A stretch of 64,000 nucleotides of DNA. It comes from Chondrilla cf. caribensis. Taxonomy: Eukaryota > Porifera > Demospongiae > Chondrillida > Chondrillidae. This document shows positions 1 through 11,567 of this stretch, piece after piece (position 1 is the stretch's first letter; each line of letters starts with the position of its first letter). The position numbers and the translations under genes were made by a program. The stretch lies in assembly GCA_964020155.1 (NCBI GenBank), contig OZ026552.1, forward strand, positions 2,992,144 through 3,056,143, given 5' to 3'. The notes beneath the pieces are model-generated. The model saw only the letters and a program-made list of their open reading frames with translations. It did no database searches and was not told where the DNA came from.

Positions 1-242
1 CGAGCCATCAACCAAGTGTGATCCATCAGCAGTTCAGTGGTCCAATTGTGTCAGGGTGTACCATCTCCGGCAGTGTCATGAATGTAGGGTCTTTCACTGA
101 TAGAAACATGCAATTGGTTCCTGTAGCAGACGTAGCCCCACTCCCCGCCCCCTTGGAGGTTGTTCCTGAAGTGTCATTTGGTGACAACATGCCTAACCCC
201 TCCACCTCCCACACTGCTCCTTCAGAAGTTAACCCTGCATGA
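1..242 (+). CDS. 3' end of a receptor-kinase gene (partial, cut by window edge)
   Basis: The reading frame is open from the first base to a TGA at 240-242. It encodes the C-terminal tail that follows the kinase domain in the complete paralog at 3331-9305: base 1 corresponds to base 9064, and only a few substitutions separate the two (for example one Ser-His/Ser-Leu change near the end). Similarity continues through the 3' UTR to about base 540. The tail is Pro/Ser-rich with no recognisable domain. The kinase and receptor parts lie outside the window, so calling it a receptor kinase is an inference from the paralog. It shows that the receptor-kinase gene is tandemly duplicated. Confidence 0.8.
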   Translation, partial: SHQPSVIHQQFSGPIVSGCTISGSVMNVGSFTDRNMQLVPVADVAPLPAPLEVVPEVSFGDNMPNPSTSHTAPSEVNPA

Positions 243-784
243 AGTCCCACCTGTGTGAGGACCACAACTTGTAGCCAACACCCCACTCATTGTATAGCTA
301 ACTTTAATGATGAATAGAAAAACATTGTTTGCTTTCATTTTCCCTCACTAAATAACTACTGTAATTTTACTTATTCATCTCTGATGTCTGATGATCTCTC
401 GATATGTTGTGTAGTTTTAATCTGAGTTTTGTATGTAGTCTGAAGTACAGTCTCCTGTCTATATGCTTATTATTTTTGATTATGCAAGATGATTATGTAA
501 GATTGTACCATTAGCTATCATATGTACTTTTTGATGTGATTTTGAATGAAGTTTAATTTAATTTAGATAAAATGCCTTATTTATAGGCAACTTTACGCCT
601 CATTAGTCCCTATAATATTAATATGTAGGTTTATTCCTTCTAGGTCAGGACAGCATATAAGGTAGAATCATAGATCCTACCACCCCAATTATAATAATAC
701 ATGATCAACCAACACATGTCATGATAGTATATACCAGTAGTATAATAATAAATACTTCAGTTAAGACATATTCACATATAAGAG
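243..784. other. 3' UTR/flank copy, then unassigned AT-rich DNA
   Basis: Bases 243-540 match 9306-9600, the 3' UTR and downstream flank of the complete kinase gene. After that the two copies diverge. The rest is AT-rich, with no ORF or repeat that I recognise. Confidence 0.6.
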
Positions 785-1760
785 TTAGTCATCTGCAGAG
801 GGAACATGACCCTCTGCTATGATCATTGGGACACAGTTGACATCAACTCTTGACATGGTGTCATAGTTGCTGGATCTTGAACCTTGAATTGCGGTGATGG
901 CATAGTAGCCATATTCAGGGCCCATCTCAAAAGTTTTGTCCCACCACCTGCGGAGCTTTCTGATCTCCCCACCTGCTGCAGAATCGTCTGCGAACCAGAC
1001 TTGTTCAACCTCTGTAGAGACCTTCAGTTGTTTTATGAGTGGCATTGTGGCAATGGCATACATTGCCTTCACGAACAGGTCTCCTTGAGTATAGTACCTT
1101 CTTTTGACAAGATGGTTTCGCCTTCAATGAATAAGCACGGATCCGACCTGTATGTGTTGAGCAATATGGTGCCAATGGCTGCATGGTCACAAGTTCATAA
1201 CGTTGCACAAAGCAGCCTTCCTGCTCAATCAATTAAAGGCGTTTGACGCATCCACAAGTAAGATGGCTTCTGTAGTGTCTTCTTTATAGATATCATTTAG
1301 GGCGTGTATGGATGTTTATATCCAAGTCTGTGACTAATACATAATTGAAGTGATCTAACTGCTTCTCTAATGTCAGAGCATGTCACAGAGAGGATTGCTT
1401 TGCTAATGATGCGTCTAGGCACTTCTCCAATGCCGACCAGTCTTACCCTGGACATTTGTCAAGGGCCACAAGCCTGCATAATACCAATTACTTCAGGGGT
1501 TCTGGGTCAACAAATAAGCTGCTGTGTCATCTTGCGGTCTTTGTCAAAGCTTTGCAGAGGTCTGTTGATGCTTTCTGGAAGAAACCACATAGGCATCTCC
1601 ATGCGTAAGCATCCATGCCTGATGGTTCGGCACTGCCATCTGTATGCTAGGGCTGCCTTTAAGATTGAGATTTGATCCCGTGTAAAATGGCTGTATCCTA
1701 TTCAGAAGGCTCGGATGGAAACGCAAGTTTTAAAAGTGCCTGTAAATTTGCCTTCAACCA
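785..1760 (-). pseudogene. Decayed reverse transcriptase of a retroelement
   Basis: Read on the - strand in several frames, this stretch gives an ordered series of reverse-transcriptase blocks. Near 1600-1650 is a PSGMDAYAWRC-like segment, near 1380-1440 a VRLVGIGEVPRRI block, near 1250-1310 an EAILLVDASNAF block (palm motif A), and near 1000-1070 a TQGD-like turn followed by MYAIATMPLI. QVWFADDSAAGG (the catalytic -ADD- box, motif C) lies near 985-1010, and WWDK..GPEYGYY lies downstream. Stops and at least two frameshifts separate the blocks, so it is inactive. The blocks resemble an RT type I know from invertebrate genomes, but I cannot assign it to DIRS, LTR or non-LTR with confidence. It lies between the two tandem kinase genes. 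Confidence 0.8.
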
Positions 1761-3330
1761 TTAAGCCATTTTAGTGGGAATAAATAGAATTCAAATTATG
1801 GCGCGCTTGATGAGAAAGTAAGCGTGAGGCCATTACAATAATGGAAGAATTTCAATTCTACCAGCTGTTTATAAGCGACTTAACTAAGGTATCAAAACGA
1901 TCGCGCTAGCGTAGAAGGAAACCAGAGCGAACAGTTCATTTATCAGACACAGATAGAGTCGCTCCCCTCTAAAGTGAAATTTCCGAAATTACCCTATGTC
2001 CGAAATTACCTTTATCTACCTTACAAGTGTATAATAGGGACAGATCCACGGACTCAACTTGCGGTCAGTGTTCGCAGTGACAAGTCAAACTTTTCAAGTA
2101 AGTTTGTGTCCGTGTGATGTATCGACACTTAACTCAGTGGAGTTCGCTTTTCTGCTACAGGGTTAGGGTCAGGGTAGTAGGCGCGTCCCGACGATTGTGG
2201 ACACGTAACCACAGCTAGGGCAACTGCTGTATTCTACACTTGTGTCCGCTTCGATGTATGGTATCCGGTTTGGAATACACCTCGGTCCGCTTTTAGCATA
2301 TTACTATCTTGTGACGTCCGCAGGATAGGAGTTAAACGGGCGCTAATTGCCGTCCCTATCTTTTGTATGCGTCAGCCGTCCGTGCGGATGGTCCGTAAAA
2401 TAGAAAGTACCGTCAACTAGCGCATTTATACAAGTTAGCTTAGAGCTCCCAAGTTCGTCGTAGGAAAACGAATCGCAAGACAAAGCAATCTTGAGATCGG
2501 AATCTTCAACATGCTCACTCATCGCCATACAGCCGTATCTTCTAAGTACCCATAGTGAAGTCACAGCCTAGATTCACATTTTTCGACCGGAAGACCAGAA
2601 TCGCCCACGCATAATTGTTTTTCCTACTTTACGCGCTCACACCCCCGAGACCTAAATCCCCATAAAATGGGTATCATTGGGAATGCTATCCATTGGTCAA
2701 ATGGAAAAAAAATGCACTAGTGGACCTTCAAAACATATTATCTAAGTTCAAAGGTGTTCATTCCTCATCACCCAGGTATCGTAGCTAAGTCGATCAGGTT
2801 AAACAGCCTAGAGTTGTAGGGTGGGATCTCTCCAGAGAGTGGGGCAAGCAATCAACAGTAGTAACGCCCAACGAAAGACAGCGGTGTCCGTTGCAAAAGG
2901 CCTGTTCTGTCCAGTGGAGGAAGGAGGAATGTAGGTGACAATAATTTTTGATGCACAATAAGACAAGAATATCGAATGTGTTCAACTACCATAAGATTAT
3001 TCCAGTTAGAAAATGACACCATCAATTACCATAACTCGGAAATGTATGATTGATCACAGACAATCACAACTATCAATTACCATTAGCTACATCAACATCA
3101 GATGAATCATATTTGGGATACTCATAATTATAATAATACACTTAAAGATTCTGTGACATTGATTCTTTATTTAAACCATTTAGAACACATTGTGCCATCA
3201 TTATACTCCCATATTCTATTAACTGAAGTGCTTAATAGATTTGATGCTTGTGTCACATGGCTATCATGTGAACATCAGATGACAATCATTTGACATCCCC
3301 TACCTGTTCAGATCGTTATACAAGCTCAAC
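1761..3330. other. Intergenic region upstream of the receptor-kinase gene
   Basis: Mixed composition, with a less AT-rich part at about 1800-2650 and an AT-rich part up to the first exon. The only sizeable ORF (2343-2564, - strand, 73 codons) has no recognisable motif and I do not call it. The promoter of the receptor-kinase gene presumably lies here, but I see no clear element. Confidence 0.5.
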
Positions 3331-5138
3331 ATGAGAATATCAACCTGGATCACTAGTTTGTACATCTGTGCACTTTTTTCTGTGAACAACGTTGTTGGGG
3401 AAGCAACAGGTATTGTGTGTACTGTGTGTACTGTATGTACTGTATGTACTGTATGTACTGTATGTACTATATGTACTGTATGTACTGTATGTACAGTGTG
3501 TACCGTAAGTACTGTGTGTACTGTATATGTACTGTGTGTGCTGTATATGTACTGTGTGTGCTGTTATATGTACTGTTTGTACTGTGTGTACTGTATGTAC
3601 TGTATGTACTGTATGTACTGTATGTATTGAGATGAAAATGGCTGACAACACGTAGCACAAGGGGATAAAGTAGAGTGTAATATTGCAAAGATCAAGAAGG
3701 GACGAATAAGATTGCCAGCAATTATAATGAATATAAAGAACAGAAATGTGACTTGTAGGGGCGAAGAATACTGAAGAATGGTCATCTGTAGTGAAGATTG
3801 GTGGCTGTGAAAATGGTGAACCCCACACGCAATTTGCGAACTACTGCCTACCATAAATGATGCAGTGAGATCGCCAATGGGCATATTTTTCTCCCGTGCT
3901 TTGTCAGGTATAGCATCACATGACATTATGTGTCAGTTGCTTTAACCCCTGTGTCCGAGGCTGTGGTCTAGTTTGTATTACATTATTGTTCTCTTATTTG
4001 AATAATGATGTGTATCTCCCCCCGTATTCTGTATGTACTGTGTGTACTGTATGTACTGTATTGTTATAATATTAATCATCGGTTATAGTTTCAATTCTTC
4101 TTGTAACAGAACACATATATTATGGTGAAGGTTTCAAATTGCACTGTGAAGGTCCTCTACCAGGAGAGTGGTACCATAATGGTAATTCAACTGGTGTGAA
4201 TAGCAATGAATATACTATAACAAATGCTAACTTCAGTCATGATGGAGAATACCAGTGTAAGAGAGATGGAGTAGATGTCTTCAACCCTCCACTGGAGGTT
4301 ATTGTCTACGGTGAGTGTTCATTGCAAGTATAAAGGATGTTGTGAACGTTCATGTGTGTGAGTACAAGTGAGTGGATGCAGCACACACTGTGTGCTAGTG
4401 TGGGGTGATTTCTCAATATTCGCATTATTTGTGATATTTGCTATTGACAAATATCATATAATATTGGTGTGGAATCATACTTGTCGATGTAGTATGATTA
4501 TTGCAGAGCTATCAAATCCAGTGTCTCAGGCTTGAGTTAATGAAGTTGTGTGGATGACTCACTCGCTGGTATTTCATAAAATATCTTCACTTTGAGCAGT
4601 GAGGATATTTACTTTGCACCCTATTTTCTACCATTCAATAATTATTATAATTGTGATATTCCCAACAGACACATTTGCGATATCAACTTGCACTAAAAAT
4701 ACTAACACATGCCTAGTAACAACACACACACACACACCTTCACTCTCTCTTAACCCTTCAGCTCGTAGACTTATCACTCCACTGAACTGTAGCTCAACGT
4801 CAAATGGTGTTTATGTGAAGAACATCATAAGAGCACAAGCGGTGACCCTGTGTGTTACTTTCACCACGATACCTTGTTCTATACCTGAAGGAAAGCATGT
4901 TAGCAGTTTATCAGGTATTCTCTGGATTTTTCATAGAGAAAGAAAAATTGTCTACTGTACAACAAACTTATGTAAACGGACTTCCTTGCTGGACCGCTCT
5001 CTCTACACGTACATCAATATAAGCTGTCTCACCATCAACAATGTACAAGAGACTCAGCAGTACACATTGTATGCCCACTTTGATCCAAAAAGTTCTTACC
5101 GTCCAAGTTTGATATTCAATGTCACTCCTATAGGTGTG

Positions 5139-5230
<92 letters not shown>

Positions 5231-5642
5231 TATGCATATCCTCATGAATAGTGATAATTTGTAGTAATAATGAATGATATTAAATAAAATATTACAGAAT
5301 CTCCATCTCAGAATCTCTCTTTGTGTGTGTACTACAATATACATATTGCTCTTGTGTACATCTACTTCTACAGAACCTCCACGAGCTGATATTTCCCATA
5401 AAGTCAATCAGAGAGAGATCCTCTGCAGTATTCAAGACTCCACAACCTATCAGGGTGATAGGTACTGCTTGTATGTGGAGGACAGTGGTGGAGAAAGACA
5501 TGAGGTGGAGTGTGACGACCATCCAGTTAGTGGGGATGTTGAGGAGTTGATGAAGTTGGGGAACACTGCTGTGTGTACTGTCAGTAGAACAATTGTCAAT
5601 CCACCTGTTTATAATGATGCTACTTATGAGATACCTGGTGAG

Positions 5643-5723
<81 letters not shown>

Positions 5724-8700
5724 AATGAGTGTGTTAGTGTGTGTGCTAGTGAGTGTGTTAGTGTGTGTGTGTGTGAGAGTGTGTGTATGTTCACTTGTGT
5801 GTACATGTGTGTGTTAGGGTGGATGGACGGTGTGCTTGTGTAAGTACATATAGTTTCCATGTCAAATTAGTATAAATTTTAATTCTCGTTTGTAACAATT
5901 GTCCATCCACAGATGCTTTTGCAGTATATGATGGAATGTTTTCATTGAAATGTGGTAAAGTTGGGTCTTGTATATGTCAAGGAGATTGGTACCACAATGG
6001 TGAATTGCTGCGAAATAATAGTGCTACTCTCACTGTGAGACATGCCACCTTTGAGGATGACGGAACCTATCAGTGTGTGAACAGTGGACTGAACAATTCC
6101 TTTGTTGTTGCTGTGTATGGTAAGTGTATGTTATGTACACACAGGTACAGGTATGAATGTTACTCACTGGAGAACAGGCCAGATTGTACTAATAGGTCCA
6201 GTTGTAACTGTTATTTCATGTAAACAGGAAAATCAGTTTCAATTCATTTGACTTTATTTCAGTAACATTAATTTCAGTGCAATTGAAGTATTCATTATAT
6301 CTGCCATCCAAACTGTGTGGATTTAGGAGGTATCGGAATGAAGTCCTTCATTTTTTAAACACCACTCAACTCTTTTTATTTTGATAATTATGATAAAGGG
6401 GTGTGCTTGTATAAATAGGTAGAGACTAATGGTATTGTGGACAAGTGTCTTATTCACGTACAGTGCCACCCACTTAATAGGCCACAATTTGTTTTGTATG
6501 TGTCTGACATGGACAAAGTGGGTATAAGCCATTTCCTCTCACATCCTCGAAGGAGTGGAGTTATAGAAGAAATTATTGTGAGAATCAAATGAAAGCCCCT
6601 TAAACCAATTGAAAATACTATTAATAAATCACAAAGTTATTACAATAATATCTTCTAAGTTCAACGCACTTCAAAGGAAGTATAGCTGTGTGTCTGTTAG
6701 TCCAATTTGTGCATCAATTCTTTAGTCTATACATATACTATCACATACTATAAATTCACCCACCTACGCACACACCCACACACACATGCACAATATGCAC
6801 ACACGCAATTTTATACACACACTTACATCCATATGTATTGTGCATGTGTAATGTTATCTGTCAATGTCTCTTTTTGATTTAATTCTGAAGGTCAGCTAGG
6901 TATCAGTCCAACAAACTGTGATTCAATGTTGAATGATATTTGTGTGCACACCATCCATCGAGGACAATCAGTGAAATTATGTACCAGAAAAACCTTGGTA
7001 CCATCTACACCTCTGGAAGGACGTGTTACAAAGTTTATTGGAGCTCGCTGGCGTAGAGAGAAGAGAGGAGGGAACTTCATAGATCTTTATGAATGTTTTG
7101 AGAACGGCTCTTGTGAAGGAAGTCAGACTACTCCATCTGTTGACCACTATCGCTACTCAGATGTTACCGAGTCTTGTATCACCATCAGTGATGTCCAGGA
7201 GGATGAAATAGTCTCATTAGAATTGCTTGTCGACCCGGATATAGAGTTCTCCTCTAGGACTGTAAGCTTTGCTCTACAGGTTCTTAAAGGTAGTGTATGA
7301 TTTGGACGTATGCAGTAATAATACATGGATGTATGTTATGTGCTTTTAATATCTGTTTTCGTACCATTTCTCCTTATTACAAATAAACATTATGCACACT
7401 CTGAAGTACTGTAATATTCTTTTGGAGACTAAATCTCAAGGATACCTACTGCTGTAATAACATGCAGTGTGTTCACACGTGCACATGTCTGAATGCGATT
7501 ACCATGCAATAAAAATTACTATTTCTTTTCCAGCCACACCTCCAGAAAGTCCTTCCCCACTACATAATACCAATGATGTCGTTGTTGTCCCTGTCTCTGT
7601 TGCTGTGGTTGTTGTTGTTATAATTGTGGCAATAGTAGTTTTATTTACGACTGCTACGATTATTGTTATCAAATATAAACATCTGAAGCTCACAACAAAC
7701 CCTACTCAATCAGACAGTCCTCAAGAGCCTCCTTCCTCAAGGTGTGAGAGAGTGGTGCTGCTAGTTCAAAGAATGTTAACTTTGTATATTGCAATTTTTT
7801 ATTTTGTCCGCAGTCCAATCATTTAAATGTATCTATCATGCAATAAAGATGATTTGTGAATAGACTGTGAAAGAAGGCATGCACAATTCAGGTGTGCTGT
7901 GTGACCCAGAGTTGATGAAATGGACATTCACATTTGGTCCACTCTATTATAATTTCATTCTAATTGAATCAATGCCAGACATTTATCCAGATTTCAGGCT
8001 GTGTGTATGTCCAGTATAGTTTTTGTTTTATTCTGATTCTATTTTAAAGTTATAAGAAGGCCAAAATGTTGCAAGAGATTGATGAGATTCTGAACACCAC
8101 TTAGCTTGTAAAATATACCTTCAAGTTGTAGAAGTTATAGGTTTTCTTTCTCTGTCTACAGTCCATCAAACTTGACTGTATATCGTAAAAAGGATGTGAA
8201 GAGATTTGAGAAGATCGGTAGAGGCTCTTTCTGGAAGGTGTACAGAGGGAGGTTATCTGACAGCCGCTGTGCAATCAAGAGGCTTCGAGGTGTCAAGAAA
8301 GGTGGAGATCACGAAGGACTTCTTTCAAAGGTTCTCCGAGAGTTGGACATGTGGTCGTCTCTCAACCATCCCAATGTCATCAGCTTGTATGGAATCTATC
8401 ACGAAGATGATATAAATATCCCATTGCTAATCATTGAACTCATGGACAAGAATCTTACTGACCAACTCAACAGTACCTTTGACCCCACCCACAGGAAGTC
8501 CCTGTTCCCTCTGAAGACAAAACTCTCCATCTTGTCCCAAGTAGCTGGAGCTCTGGATTACCTCCACTGTATGAAGCGGGTCATTCATGGTGACCTAACA
8601 GCCAACAACATACTCTTGAAGGAGAATTCTCCTGGGTCTTTCACATCAAAGCTGACAGATTTTGGAATGAGTCGAGCTCTCAATGAACAAGACAATGTGA

Positions 8701-9305
8701 TGTCTACCGTCCAAGGCACCTACAGCTACATGCCACCCGAGGTGCAAAATGCTGGTCAGGCTACAACCAAGGTGGACATCTACTCATTTGGTGTGCTGTG
8801 TGTGCATGTGCTGTCCCATAGGTTCCCCAAACCTCTGCATGCACTTAGCGTGGACGATTTGGGAGCCCGTGTTGTTGTGAGTGAGTTCAGTCGCTATTGT
8901 CCCTATCTGATGGAGTTGGATGATGAGGAGAAGCTTCTAGTACTGCTGATAGAGGAATGTCTGCAATACGAACCTGAAGATAGACTACGTCCAGAAGAAG
9001 TGATAGGCCAGTTGAATTCCATTGAGAAAAGACTGAACTTGAAGGAGACTGGACCACCCAATCCGAGCCATCAACCAAGTGTGATCCATCAGCAGTTCAG
9101 TGGTCCAATTGTGTCAGGGTGTACCATCTCCGGCAGTGTCATGAATGTAGGGTCTTTCACTGATAGAAACATGCAATTGGTTCCTGTAGCAGACGTAGCC
9201 CCACTCCCCGCCCCCTTGGAGGTTGTTCCTGAAGTGTCATTTGGTGACAACATGCCTAACCCCTCCACATCCCTCACTGCTCCTTCAGAAGTTAACCCTG
9301 CATGA
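3331..9305 (+). CDS. Ig-like receptor protein kinase (8 exons, 957 codons)
   Basis: Exons 3331-3409, 4110-4310, 4762-5133, 5374-5637, 5913-6119, 6891-7289, 7534-7741 and 8162-9305 join in frame with GT/AG borders. Exon 1 is a signal peptide (start ATG 3331, hydrophobic core, then GEA). Exons 2 and 5 are short Ig-like domains sharing the pattern LxCxG...WYHNG...DGxYQC. Exons 3 and 6 form a second homologous domain type with paired cysteines; exon 4 is a further extracellular domain. Exon 7 holds the TM segment (VVVVPVSVAVVVVVIIVAIV). Exon 8 is a kinase with Gly-loop IGRGSFWKVY, AIK lysine, catalytic loop HGDLTANNILL, DFG, GTYSYMPPE and a Pro/Ser tail. HGD replaces HRD and the third loop glycine is Trp. 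The predicted product is a single-pass cell-surface kinase; ligand unknown. Tyrosine versus TKL specificity is not settled. A paralog ends at 242. Confidence 0.85.
3410..3630 (+). repeat. 9-bp tandem repeat (tactgtatg) in intron 1
   Basis: Repeats of TACTGTATG and one-base variants begin directly after the exon 1 splice donor and run about 220 bp. Short copies of the same unit recur at 4028-4058 and 12370-12435. The open frames across it are repeat artefacts. Confidence 0.85.
5134..5230 (+). repeat. (GT)n microsatellite in intron 3
   Basis: A nearly pure GT run starts within a few bases of the exon 3 donor (5133/5134). Confidence 0.95.
5644..5780 (+). repeat. (GT)n microsatellite in intron 4
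   Basis: A GT run starts 6 bases after the exon 4 donor (5637/5638) and grades into GTGTGCTAGTGA variants. Confidence 0.95.
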
Positions 9306-9891
9306 AGTCCCACCTGTGTGAGGACCACAACTTGTAGCCAACACCCCACTCATTATATAGCTAACTTTAATGATGAATAGAAAAAACATTGTTTGCTTTC
9401 ATTTTCCCTCACTAAAACTACTGCAATTTTACTTATTCATCTCTGATGTCTGATGATCTCTCGATATGTGGTGTAGTTTTAATCTGAGTTTTGTATATAG
9501 TCTGAAGTACAGTCTCCTGTCTATATGCTTATCATTTTTGATTATGCGAGATGATTATGTAAGATTGTACCATTAGTATATGTACTTTTTGATGTGCTGT
9601 TTTGTGCCTCTTAAGGCAGTTTTGCTGATGTGCATGTGGCAATCTAATGATTGACTGATTGAGTGATTGATTGTACTATTAGCCAATTGCGTGTTGTGTT
9701 AATGTGGGTAACCTCTTACAAATAGGTTACTTGCTCCTGGTAAAGTTAATCGACGTTACTTTTTATTAGTGACATGACACGGTGGTCAATGCCTCAGTAG
9801 AATATGGCGTTGTCGATTTTATACGGACTATCTTTTCAATCGTATACTAGCTCGTATACACTTTACGACCCTCGCTAGCTGGTACATCCAC
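9306..9891. other. 3' flank of the kinase gene and upstream region of the LRR gene
   Basis: The first ~300 bases are shared with 243-540 (duplicated 3' UTR). The remaining ~290 bases up to the LRR start hold no recognised element; they should contain the LRR promoter. Confidence 0.5.
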
Positions 9892-10689
9892 ATGCTTCAG
9901 AGAGTGAGTTTGCTCTTGGTATTCGTTGGCCTTCAGCTGTTAGCTCCGTTGGACAGTCATTCTCCAGAATACGACTCGCTCTTCTGGTGCCCACAAGGAT
10001 GTAGATGTTCGTCCACTCAATTCGTGGTGGATTGCTCCGCGCTAGGATGGGGCGAAATACCCAGAACGTTCCACGAGTCAACCTCTAGACTGTGAGCCTC
10101 TTAACCTAACAGGGTACAGCGGGTTAACTCCGGACGAACGTCCCTTGACATGGTTTATGTTGAGCTGTGTCGGGGACAAGTGACTTCTGCTCAAGCTTCT
10201 GGGGTAGATTGCCTACTTCTGAAGGAAATACTAAAATAATGTATTGTGTGGATAGCTTATTGGAAAGAGCGCTAGAGAGTGTAACCTCCACGATACCCTG
10301 TGTTCCAGTTACCCCATTTTACCCACAACCTGTAGATCGACACTATATAATACTTCTTGTACACCATGTACGTAGATCAATCAGAGTATATATATTAATA
10401 CATTGTACATTGGTAGATTTATGATTGTACATTGATGTCCACAGGTATTTGTATGAAAACAACATAGCAGAGATCAAGAGTGGTGCTTTTGCTAAATTAA
10501 AGTTTCTTACCCACTTGTGAGTTGGATTTTGTGTCCACCCTGACAACAAGCTCGCTGGTTTATTGTGTTTATTTGCTTTTTTATCTGTCTAGGGTGGTAG
10601 CTGGTAATGGTATTCATAGATTGGAGTCGGATGCATTTGTTGGGTTATTGTCTCCGAAGTATTTGTGAGTTTGTGAATGAGCAGCAGCA

Positions 10690-10779
<90 letters not shown>

Positions 10780-11505
10780 ATGTGTGTATGTGTGTGTTTG
10801 TATTGACTTGTGTTTATTTGTGTGTTGTTGTACCATGTGTGTACTGTGCATGTAATGTATGTGTGCTAATGTGTGTATAATATTATATAAGTAAATGTAT
10901 ACTTTCTTACTCTAGTTCTGCTCTGGTGTTCCATTTGTAGGAATTTGGACAATAATGCTTTGACTGAGTTACCTGTTGACATATTCCGCCCTTTGGTTGC
11001 CTTGGAAACCTTGTGAGTGTTGCCTCCAATTCTCAATTTGTTTCTTCATGAATTTAACTGTCATTTACATACATGTTATGTCTTTTATGCTCATTTCAGA
11101 AGTATCGCTGGTAATTCTTTGGTTAGGATTCCATCTGGTATTTTTCAAACTTGCAAAAAATTGAAAATTTTGTAAGTTTTGATGAGATATGCAGTAGTCT
11201 ATGGCGGTTATTTTTGAGGGACCAATTTCTACTCCAAGTTAGGAATTTGCAACAAAATGGAATTCGGACTTTAGATTCTGGCTCCCTCACTGGTCTGATA
11301 CGTCTTCACATGTTGTGAGTTAGTACATGTCCACCTCTACTGTACAGTGTCCACCTTTACTGTACAGTATGTCCACCTTCATACGTACTGTGTGTATGTT
11401 TGCTGTTGTGTAGGAACCTGTTTGGGAACCAGCTGACTGAAGTACCAGTGACAGAGTTGAACAGATGTTCTACTTTGAGTTCAATGTACGAACCTGTGTG
11501 TGTGC

Positions 11506-11567
<62 letters not shown>

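Noticed and set aside
884..1246. 120-codon ORF on the + strand
   Set aside because: It is antisense to the RT motif series, which explains the sequence better.
2343..2564. 73-codon ORF on the - strand as a gene or first exon
   Set aside because: No recognisable motif, no splice partner and no paralog in the window; length is compatible with chance.
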